A stretch of 5,844 bases of DNA from an uncultured Bacteroidales bacterium. GTDB lineage: Bacteria > Bacteroidota > Bacteroidia > Bacteroidales > UBA4417. Location of the stretch: assembly GCA_903917425.1 (NCBI GenBank), contig CAIXAQ010000140.1, positions 1 through 5,844 on the forward strand, given 5' to 3'. Under the pieces are notes generated by a model. That model saw only the letters and a list, made by a program, of their open reading frames with translations. It did no database searches and was not told the DNA's origin. Positions 1-5,844 of the stretch are shown here, in pieces; position 1 is the first letter of the stretch; each line of letters begins with the position of its first letter. Position numbers and translations under genes: made by a program.

Positions 1-9
1 ATCTTGTCG

Positions 10-51
10 GATGTGGGATGTTGGATATTTGATGTCAGATGTGGGATGGTG
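10..51. repeat. Degenerate heptanucleotide tandem repeat, six units
   Basis: Six consecutive 7-base units can be read without gaps: GATGTGG (10-16), GATGTTG (17-23), GATATTT (24-30), GATGTCA (31-37), GATGTGG (38-44) and GATGGTG (45-51). All six begin with GAT, four begin with GATGT, and units one and five are identical. The tract lies directly upstream of, and partly inside, the predicted coding region of the secreted propeller protein. Its function is unknown. It could be a decaying intergenic simple repeat, which would mean that the ATG at 39 is accidental. The tract may begin before the window. Confidence 0.75.
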
Positions 52-2381
52 AAAGAAGGGTGCCGGAGATTTATAAATTCATTCAAAATAATTTAAATAG
101 TACTTTTTATAAAGTGGTAAATTTCAAAAGTATTATTGTTCTGTTATTTTTTGTTATTACCGGGAATAGCTTTAAAGCATTTTCCCAATTATCGGCTATT
201 CACGACTTTAACCGAATCGACAGTGTTTTGCTTATCAATGAAGATTCAGATACCTTGCTGTATCCCTTTGCTGGTGGAATGAACAGTTGCCAGTTTGCCA
301 ATCTGGATATCAATCTCGACGGGATCGACGACCTCCTGGTATTCGACAGGCACGGAAACCGGGTATTGCCATTTATTGTAGTCAACGTTTCGCCATTAAA
401 GTTTCGGTTTTCGCCTGAATTTGTCGAAAAGTTACCGTTGCTTGAACAATGGATACAGGCACTTGATTACAATCACGATGGCAAAAACGATATTTTCACC
501 TACACAACTGGCGGCATAAAAGTGTATCGGAATGATTCGGATAAAACGCTGAAATTCACCCAGGTTACTCAACCTTTTTTGCTTTCGCGGCAAGGAAGCA
601 CACTTACCAACATACTGGTTACCTATGCCGATTATCCAGCCATTGCCGATATTGATCACGACGGAGATTATGATGTGCTGACATTCTGGGGCCTGGGTTC
701 GTTCGTTGAATGGCATCAGAATACCTCAATGGAACGGTTTGGGATACCTGACTCACTCACTTTCGAAAAATCATCATCCTGCTGGGGCCATTTTGCAGAA
801 GGCAACGAGGATAATAAAATTATTCTCGATACCTGTTCCTCTCCCGGGCTGTATAAACAAATAAATGGTTCGCATTCGGATGACCCCAAGCATACAGGTT
901 CAACACTTTTGGTGAATGATCTGAATGCTGACGGGCTGCCAGATCTTACAATAGGGGATGTTGATTTCAGTTCACTGGTGCATCTTACCAACGGAGGAAC
1001 CCTTTCGGATGCAAAAATGACTTCACAGACCAATGATTTTCCGAATTCAGTTAACCCGGTAGCAATGAACACTTTTCCGGCTGCCATGCTTGCCGATGTG
1101 AACAATGACGGACAAAAAGATTTGCTGGTTTCACCTTTCGATCCATCGCTGACTAAAGGGAAAAATTACGAAAGTTCGAGTTTGTATCTTAACAATGGCA
1201 CAACGGCTCAGCCCTCTTATAGTTTGGTTTCTAAAAGTTTTTTGCAGGACCAGATGCTTGATTTAGGTTCGGGTGCTTATCCCGTTTTTTTTGATTATAA
1301 TAAGGATGGACTGATGGATCTTTTGGTCGGGAATTACGGATATTCCGATACATGCATTTATACTCCGGCAAACGGTTTGCAGTGCACTTTTACAGCAAAA
1401 GTTGCCCTGTTGTTAAATACCGGAACTTTGACTAAACCTGTGTTTCGGCTCGTTGACCGCAATGTGGCTCATCTCGATTCGCTAAAAATGCAATCGCTGA
1501 TTCCTTCCGTTGCAGATATGGATGGCGATGGTGATTTAGACCTGATTTGCGGAAACTCAGCGGGCAGGTTGGTTTATTGCGAAAATACTGCGACTGCAGG
1601 CCAGACCCCTGTTTTTAAACTTATTGATACGGAATGGCAATCCATTGATGCCGGCGATTTTACGGCTCCCCAACTTATTGATCTGGATCAGGATGGACTT
1701 ATCGATATTGTGTGTGGCAAACGAAACGGGACTTTGAGCTATTATAAAAATACCGGTTCGGCAAATGATGCATCATTTATAAAAACATCCGAAATGCTTG
1801 GTGGTGTTGATGTTACCAATACCCAACTGTCGAATTACGGATACAGTGTTCCTTGCTTCTATAAAGACAAACAAGGTGAAATGCTTCTTTTTGCAGGTTC
1901 TGAATTTGGCGATATTTTTGTGTATGACCAGATTAACGCTGATTTGAACGGTAATTTCCGGCTGCTGGGAACTATTCCCGGCATTAAGGAAGGCTGGCGA
2001 AGTGGTGTTTGCATTGGTAATCTGAATGACGATACCCTCACGGATATGCTGGTTGGCAATTATTCGGGCGGAATAGGTTTGTTTTATGGGAAACCGGATA
2101 AAATATTTGGTTTGGGCGAGCAAACACCAACATCAAATGCCACTCTTTCAATTTTTCCCAATCCGGCCTGTACTGAAGTCATGATTGCGATAAGCAACGA
2201 TTTGCCAAATAATAAGGAAACCTTGCTTATTCGGGGAATGGAAGGGCAAATTGTAAGGTGTTTTATGGATACGGAATTTCCGAAACTGATTGATGTTTCG
2301 GGCCTGGCTAATGGGATTTACCTGGTTTCGGTACAAACAAAAAAAGGAGTTACTGCCGGGAAACTTGTGATTTGCAGGTAA
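39..2381 (+). CDS. Secreted FG-GAP/VCBS repeat beta-propeller protein with T9SS type A sorting domain
   Basis: This 780-residue protein is predicted to be exported by Sec and then carried across the outer membrane by the type IX system. A hydrophobic signal segment (about 31-42) is followed by A-F-S-Q, with likely cleavage after S49. The body is built of FG-GAP/VCBS-like blades. Eight calcium-loop motifs of the form D-x-[DN]-x-D-G-x-x-D start at residues 90, 143, 204, 294, 353, 419, 493 and 548, and a ninth, degenerate one starts at N661 (T replaces the Gly). Residues about 701-780 form the sorting domain, with FPNPA at 706-710, LANGIYLVSV at 756-765 and GKLVI at 774-778. Such proteins are usually surface-bound or released, and some bind ligands or polysaccharide; the substrate cannot be inferred here and no catalytic domain is visible. 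The start is uncertain. ATG 39 lies in a heptamer repeat and would give an unusually long n-region, whereas GTG 114 would give a compact signal peptide. No Shine-Dalgarno sequence is visible at either. Confidence 0.88.
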   Translation: MWDGERRVPEIYKFIQNNLNSTFYKVVNFKSIIVLLFFVITGNSFKAFSQLSAIHDFNRIDSVLLINEDSDTLLYPFAGGMNSCQFANLDINLDGIDDLLVFDRHGNRVLPFIVVNVSPLKFRFSPEFVEKLPLLEQWIQALDYNHDGKNDIFTYTTGGIKVYRNDSDKTLKFTQVTQPFLLSRQGSTLTNILVTYADYPAIADIDHDGDYDVLTFWGLGSFVEWHQNTSMERFGIPDSLTFEKSSSCWGHFAEGNEDNKIILDTCSSPGLYKQINGSHSDDPKHTGSTLLVNDLNADGLPDLTIGDVDFSSLVHLTNGGTLSDAKMTSQTNDFPNSVNPVAMNTFPAAMLADVNNDGQKDLLVSPFDPSLTKGKNYESSSLYLNNGTTAQPSYSLVSKSFLQDQMLDLGSGAYPVFFDYNKDGLMDLLVGNYGYSDTCIYTPANGLQCTFTAKVALLLNTGTLTKPVFRLVDRNVAHLDSLKMQSLIPSVADMDGDGDLDLICGNSAGRLVYCENTATAGQTPVFKLIDTEWQSIDAGDFTAPQLIDLDQDGLIDIVCGKRNGTLSYYKNTGSANDASFIKTSEMLGGVDVTNTQLSNYGYSVPCFYKDKQGEMLLFAGSEFGDIFVYDQINADLNGNFRLLGTIPGIKEGWRSGVCIGNLNDDTLTDMLVGNYSGGIGLFYGKPDKIFGLGEQTPTSNATLSIFPNPACTEVMIAISNDLPNNKETLLIRGMEGQIVRCFMDTEFPKLIDVSGLANGIYLVSVQTKKGVTAGKLVICR

Positions 2382-2426
2382 AACGATTTATGCCGAAAAT
2401 CAGTATAACTTATTTCTTTTTTGGAG

Positions 2427-2449
2427 TACCCGGAAGTAAATACCGGGTA
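2427..2449 (+). terminator. GC-rich stem-loop after the propeller gene, possible terminator
   Basis: TACCCGG (2427-2433) pairs perfectly with CCGGGTA (2443-2449) around a 9-base AT-rich loop. It begins 45 bases past the stop of the propeller gene and ends 37 bases before the TTG box of the next promoter, so transcript termination or stabilisation of the upstream mRNA is the simplest reading. There is no T-run on the 3' side on either strand, so it is not a classical intrinsic terminator. Being palindromic, it could instead be a protein-binding site. Confidence 0.35.
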
Positions 2450-2486
2450 ACGTGAATCGCTTACCATGAGATAAATTATTAACAAG

Positions 2487-2520
2487 TTGTCGTTTCTTTC
2501 GGCTAACGTTTTTACTTTTG
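2487..2520 (+). promoter_or_regulatory. Bacteroidota-type sigma-ABfr promoter for the 463-residue protein gene
   Basis: The -7 element TACTTTTG (2513-2520) matches the Bacteroidota consensus TAnnTTTG at every fixed position. A TTG at 2487-2489 fits the -33 element, with a 23-base spacer at the long end of the accepted range. Transcription would begin a few bases after 2520, leaving a leader of roughly 20 bases before ATG 2546. That leader is A-rich and has no Shine-Dalgarno sequence, as is usual in this phylum. The placement suggests that the gene is expressed independently of the upstream propeller gene. Confidence 0.7.
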
Positions 2521-2545
2521 TAAATCAGAAAAATAAACTTACTAA

Positions 2546-3937
2546 ATGGCAAAGAAAGTCAAAACGGTTCAGATGTTAAGCCCCGAAAACTACATCCGAA
2601 CTAAGGCAAGAAGCCTCCCAATTCACGAATGCCTGGTAAACAGCGATTGGAAAGAAAGCGGAATAGCTAATGTGATGGTTACCCGAAAACATACAAACGG
2701 CAATTATACATTTGCTATATATCTTGTTGATTTATATTGTCTTGGGTTGAAAAATTCCCTCTATATGTTCAATAAGAGCGAGCCGGATTATCGCGACAAA
2801 TTGGAGGAGATGAAATCGATGAACGATCTGATTAAGATCGATTATACTCTGGCGCACAATATCATTTTCGCTGCCATCGAGTTTGCCGGTGATTTTGATT
2901 TTGAACCTCATAAAATCTTTACGGATGTTACGCAGTTCATGCTGCAAGAGGATACCGATGACGTTGAACTGATTGATATTGAGTGCGGGTTGCACGGGAA
3001 ACCTCACTATTTTCAAGGGCCGAACGACAATTCAGCGATGACCAGCCGTATTATAAATCAACTGGAACGCACTGCCGGCCGCGGAAATTATTATTTTACG
3101 CTTATAAAAGGGGATTCTGATCCATTTAAGTACAAAGATAATGAAGATGATGAAGACGAGTTCGATGATGAATGGGATGACCGGATGAGCTATGCTGAGG
3201 CCCTCATCATGTTTGAAGAACATAAGGCTGATTTTGGCGAATTGGACAAACAACAAATTGATTTATTTCTTGAAGCAGTTGAAGTTCTGTTTGATGATCT
3301 GGTGGATGTAGATTTACGGGAAAAATATTATGATAATTTCATGGAGGATCTGGATATGGAAATATGGAGTGAAGATTTGCCTGTTGAATTATTAGGTCTC
3401 ACAGATGCCGAATACGAAAAAGCTGATTTAATAACGGCTGAATTAATGCCGATTATGCTGCTCTCTCCCTCAGAAAATAAAAAATCATTCCAGAAAATCA
3501 TTGAATTAAAGGATACTTACCCTGAGTGCCCTTTTCTTTCTTTTCTCGAGTTGACTTTTTCTGATGAAAAAGAAAAAGGATCCGCCGAGTTTGAAAAAAG
3601 GTTAGGACAATACCTGAAGCAACATCCTGACTACCCGCTTTTGAAATTATTATCACTGATTCAAAAAAATACAAATGTAAAAGTTCAGGCTACTGAATCA
3701 AAATTGCTGCCTTTGCATACTTTGTTTTCAGGAAGGGATTGCCTGCACGAAATAGAATTTCAGCAATACATAGTATATGCTTCATTAATAGTGCTATTTG
3801 GACCGGATTTCTCAAGAATTGCGGCCTTTGAGGAAGCATTGGAAGATCTTGATTTTCCTTTCGAATCGATGAAATTCACTTTTTCAGCAATTACGGTTAC
3901 AAAAATGAAAATTGTTGAAGGTTCTCTTAAAAAATAG
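2546..3937 (+). CDS. Uncharacterised cytoplasmic protein with acidic linker and helical C-terminal half
   Basis: This 463-residue protein has no signal peptide or membrane segment, and I do not recognise a named function. Residues about 11-160 look like a folded, conserved module (SPENYIRTKARSLPI near the start, then NGNYTFAIYLVDLYCLGLKN at 51-70, with CGLHG at 147-151). I recall similar N-terminal wording in hypothetical Bacteroidota proteins but cannot verify it. Residues 198-212 are a highly acidic linker with 12 Asp/Glu in 15 positions. The C-terminal part is helix-rich, and two stretches (about 321-336 and 357-371) share an LK-x(2,3)-P-x-[CY]-P-[FL]-L pattern that resembles degenerate TPR-like helical repeats, suggesting protein-protein contacts. 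The start is well supported: ATG 2546 lies about 25 bases after a clear TAnnTTTG promoter element. The gene stands alone, with a separate promoter and convergent neighbours downstream. No catalytic motif is visible. Confidence 0.85.
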   Translation: MAKKVKTVQMLSPENYIRTKARSLPIHECLVNSDWKESGIANVMVTRKHTNGNYTFAIYLVDLYCLGLKNSLYMFNKSEPDYRDKLEEMKSMNDLIKIDYTLAHNIIFAAIEFAGDFDFEPHKIFTDVTQFMLQEDTDDVELIDIECGLHGKPHYFQGPNDNSAMTSRIINQLERTAGRGNYYFTLIKGDSDPFKYKDNEDDEDEFDDEWDDRMSYAEALIMFEEHKADFGELDKQQIDLFLEAVEVLFDDLVDVDLREKYYDNFMEDLDMEIWSEDLPVELLGLTDAEYEKADLITAELMPIMLLSPSENKKSFQKIIELKDTYPECPFLSFLELTFSDEKEKGSAEFEKRLGQYLKQHPDYPLLKLLSLIQKNTNVKVQATESKLLPLHTLFSGRDCLHEIEFQQYIVYASLIVLFGPDFSRIAAFEEALEDLDFPFESMKFTFSAITVTKMKIVEGSLKK

Positions 3938-4048
3938 AATTGTATAACAGTACTTATTTTAAACAATTAAATTACTGCTCATATTCAGATTTCCTAACAT
4001 CGTTAAGATAAGTTCTACTTTAAACTGTTGAAAAACGGTTGTTCGCAA
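3938..4048. other. Convergent intergenic spacer, AT-rich
   Basis: These 111 bases lie between the stops of the plus-strand 463-residue gene and the minus-strand membrane-protein gene, so both transcripts must end in or beyond this stretch. Only weak dyads are visible: AATTGT (3938-3943) with ACAATT (3963-3968), CAGTA (3948-3952) with TACTG (3973-3977), and a 7-bp stem at 4023-4040 with a GAAA loop and one G-U pair on the plus strand. None is followed by a clear T-run, so I do not call a terminator. No small gene or RNA is apparent. Confidence 0.6.
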
Positions 4049-5035
4049 TTACTGTATAACCATATACACCCGCACCCCGATAAAAAGCAGGAAATAACTT
4101 ATTGCGAGTATCTCGAACCAGAATGGTCTTTTGATCAAAGTGAGGCTTCCCGTGATGAAAAACGAGGCAGGGATCACAAACAGGTAATTGATCGAAAGCA
4201 TCGGCCAGCCGGTTAAAAGCACTACGATTAAACCAATGAAGCTGAAATTAAATAATACCCATGCTCTGCGACGAAGGCTGATCAGTTTGTCCCCCATGAT
4301 ATTCAGCACAGCCACCATAGCAATCAAAATAATGCATGCTGAAACTGTCAGCCAAATCAAGTTAACCTTCGAAAGCGGTTCGGGCAAAGTGAAACGGAAT
4401 ATTGAACCGGATATCTGATTTAAACCCATGATCAGCTTGTCATCCCAGTATAACCAGCTTATGTAATAAATAAATGGCAGTATGTATCCGATTATCGAGA
4501 TTGCGTACTCACGCCACGACGAAACACGGTAGGTTATCAAGGTGAACCACAGCAGTAACAGGAAGTAAGTCAATGGAATGTAAAACAGCGAGGCAATACT
4601 TAGCGAAAATGCTGCACCAAAAATCTGGTGGTACGCGGCTTGTCGGCCGTACATATTCAAAATGGAATTCAGAGCAAGGATGATAAAAATGCCGGCAGGT
4701 AATAAAGCATGCATGGCCTGGAAGTTCCCATTCCAGCTATAAGCAAGCAGGACAATTATAGCAGGAAGAAAATTACTCCGGCCAAAAAATCCATTGGACT
4801 GAAACAGGTAAAACAGAACTACCGATTGAACTACAACCAGGATTAATGCAATGGCAACCGAAACTGCAGGGTATTGTAATACCCAGGATGCCAGAAGGGA
4901 ATACAAAGGTCCATCAGCAGGAGTGATAACAGGAAGAACCGGATGTACAAAAGCCGGTATCCACAATCCCAGCAGGAGAATTGCATAAATTGCAAACTGT
5001 ATAAACGTTCCCGATTTTGAAATCCATCTGAGCAT
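4049..5035 (-). CDS. Polytopic inner-membrane protein, DUF6427-like
   Basis: This 328-residue, strongly hydrophobic protein has about nine or ten predicted membrane helices (roughly 11-30, 57-78, 88-100, 107-126, 138-168 as one long or two short, 176-196, 225-246, 257-275, 278-298 and 305-327). It has no cleavable signal peptide and no soluble domain. The segment from Y169 through W197 (YRVSSWREY, then a helix with G-x-x-x-P) and the position directly after purD match what I recall of DUF6427, a Bacteroidota family of unknown function. Positively charged loop residues (R170, R175, R255-R257, K302-R303) mark likely cytoplasmic loops. Its ATG is 27 bases downstream of the purD stop, with no terminator or promoter visible between, so cotranscription is likely. 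It has no Shine-Dalgarno sequence. A transporter or envelope role is possible but nothing in the sequence proves it. Confidence 0.85.
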   Translation of the reverse strand: MLRWISKSGTFIQFAIYAILLLGLWIPAFVHPVLPVITPADGPLYSLLASWVLQYPAVSVAIALILVVVQSVVLFYLFQSNGFFGRSNFLPAIIVLLAYSWNGNFQAMHALLPAGIFIILALNSILNMYGRQAAYHQIFGAAFSLSIASLFYIPLTYFLLLLWFTLITYRVSSWREYAISIIGYILPFIYYISWLYWDDKLIMGLNQISGSIFRFTLPEPLSKVNLIWLTVSACIILIAMVAVLNIMGDKLISLRRRAWVLFNFSFIGLIVVLLTGWPMLSINYLFVIPASFFITGSLTLIKRPFWFEILAISYFLLFIGVRVYMVIQ

Positions 5036-5062
5036 CAGCAGTCTTTTTTAATAATATGTGTT

Positions 5063-5844
5063 TCAGATGAGGTCTGTTCCGATGTCCTTGCGAAAAAATG
5101 AATTTTCAAAGCTGATTTGTGAAGCCGATTCGAGGGATTGAGCAACCGCTGATGAAATATCGGCGGCAAGCGATGTAACAGCTATAACGCGGCCCCCCGA
5201 AGTAACAACCGAATCAGGATTTACGCTCGTTCCCGCGTGAAAGACAAGACTTTTAGTAGCCGCTTCAAGACCCGAAATTACCTTATCTTTTTCATAATTT
5301 CCAGGATAACCCCCCGATACTATCATCACACATGCGGCTGTACGCTCGTCGGTTTCAAGTTTAATGTCCGAAAGTCCGCCAAGGGCCGTTGCCAGGAATA
5401 TTTCGAGCAGGTCATTCTTTATCCGGGGCAAAATTGATTCCGTTTCAGGATCGCCCAGACGAACATTATATTCTATTACATAAGGATCGCCTTTTACATT
5501 CATCAAACCGAAAAACAGAAATCCCTGGAAAGGGATTCCATCTTTTCGCAATCCTTCAACCGTAGGTTTAATGATACGGTTTTCGACTTTCAGCATAAAT
5601 TCTTTGTCAGCGAACGGAACCGGTGAAATGGAGCCCATTCCGCCTGTGTTGGGGCCGGTGTCGCCTTCGCCGATGCGTTTATAATCCTTTGCTTCGGGCA
5701 ATACCAGGTATTCTCTGCCATTGGTGATTGCAAATGCCGATAGCTCGATTCCATCCAGAAATTCCTCAATCACAACTTTTGCTGATGCATTACCGAATTT
5801 CCGGTTGACAAGCATTTCGGTGATTTCCGATTCAGCTTCTTCAA
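5063..5844 (-). CDS. purD: Phosphoribosylamine--glycine ligase (GAR synthetase), N-terminus beyond window
   Basis: PurD joins glycine to 5-phosphoribosylamine using ATP, giving glycinamide ribonucleotide in de novo purine synthesis in the cytoplasm. The window shows the last 260 or so codons of a family usually about 420-430 residues long. The reading frame stays open to the window edge, nine codons before the internal Met at 5813-5815, so this is an edge truncation rather than a broken gene. Counting from that Met, ATP-grasp signatures are plain: VIEEFLDG at 15-22, DTGPNTGGMG at 52-61, and VIEYNVRLGDPETE at 113-126 carrying the metal-binding Glu115 and Asn117. The C-terminal domain follows, with GGYPG at 168-172, VFHAGT at 191-196, GGRV at 207-210 and the terminal FRKDIG at 241-246. 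All key residues visible in this part are intact. It is followed by the DUF6427-like membrane gene in an apparent operon; its promoter is outside the window. Confidence 0.96.
   Translation of the reverse strand, partial: EEAESEITEMLVNRKFGNASAKVVIEEFLDGIELSAFAITNGREYLVLPEAKDYKRIGEGDTGPNTGGMGSISPVPFADKEFMLKVENRIIKPTVEGLRKDGIPFQGFLFFGLMNVKGDPYVIEYNVRLGDPETESILPRIKNDLLEIFLATALGGLSDIKLETDERTAACVMIVSGGYPGNYEKDKVISGLEAATKSLVFHAGTSVNPDSVVTSGGRVIAVTSLAADISSAVAQSLESASQISFENSFFRKDIGTDLI

Noticed and set aside
10..51. Heptamer tract considered as the edge of a CRISPR array or an attachment site
   Set aside because: The units are 7 bases and directly abutting, with no spacers. No cas, integrase or tRNA sequence is nearby.
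101..108. TACTTTTT, a near match to the TAnnTTTG promoter element
   Set aside because: The final G is missing, no TTG lies at a suitable distance upstream, and it would place transcription start at or beyond the possible GTG start at 114.
200..2336. Several minus-strand open frames of 61-129 codons opposite the propeller gene
   Set aside because: They mirror a long gene with clear repeat and sorting-domain motifs. Their translations show no family features and no start signals.
4023..4040. 7-bp stem with GAAA loop near the end of the membrane gene, considered as a convergent terminator
   Set aside because: It contains a G-U pair on the plus strand and a C-A mismatch on the minus strand. Neither side is followed by a T-run.
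4028..4418. Two plus-strand open frames (4028-4216 and 4188-4418) opposite the membrane-protein gene
   Set aside because: Both lie antisense to the strongly hydrophobic, well-formed DUF6427-like gene. Their translations are low-complexity and charged, without motifs, and no promoter is visible.
5813..5815. Internal Met as the start of a short purD gene
   Set aside because: The same frame continues open to the window end, and the PurD family requires about 160 more N-terminal residues, so the gene simply runs off the edge.

Overview
The window looks like ordinary chromosome from a member of the Bacteroidota. Four things support this: a secreted protein ending in a type IX secretion (T9SS) type A sorting domain, a promoter of the Bacteroidota form (TTG followed by TAnnTTTG), genes without Shine-Dalgarno sequences, and a purD gene followed by a membrane protein that resembles the Bacteroidota-restricted DUF6427 family. 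A finer placement (for example Bacteroidales or a relative) cannot be made safely from the sequence alone.

Layout. Positions 10-51 hold six tandem units of a degenerate 7-base repeat (consensus GATGTGG). The predicted ATG of the first gene lies inside this tract. Gene 1 (39-2381, +) encodes a large secreted FG-GAP/VCBS-type beta-propeller protein with eight canonical calcium-loop motifs and a C-terminal T9SS signal. The spacer 2382-2545 has a GC-rich stem-loop that probably belongs to the end of gene 1, then a good promoter for gene 2. Gene 2 (2546-3937, +) encodes a conserved-looking but functionally unknown cytoplasmic protein with an acidic linker and a helical, weakly TPR-like C-terminal part. 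A short AT-rich spacer (3938-4048) separates it from a convergent minus-strand pair. That pair is purD (5063 to beyond the window end, N-terminus missing) followed after 27 bases by a polytopic DUF6427-like membrane protein (4049-5035).

How the genes relate. purD and the membrane protein are very likely cotranscribed. PurD carries out the second step of de novo purine synthesis, and the role of its membrane partner is unknown. Genes 1 and 2 are probably independent units, since gene 2 has its own promoter. I see no mobile element, CRISPR array, RNA gene or defence system. The items most worth a second look are the heptamer tract at the start of gene 1 and the unknown protein encoded by gene 2. 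I found no convincing evidence of a new multi-gene system.
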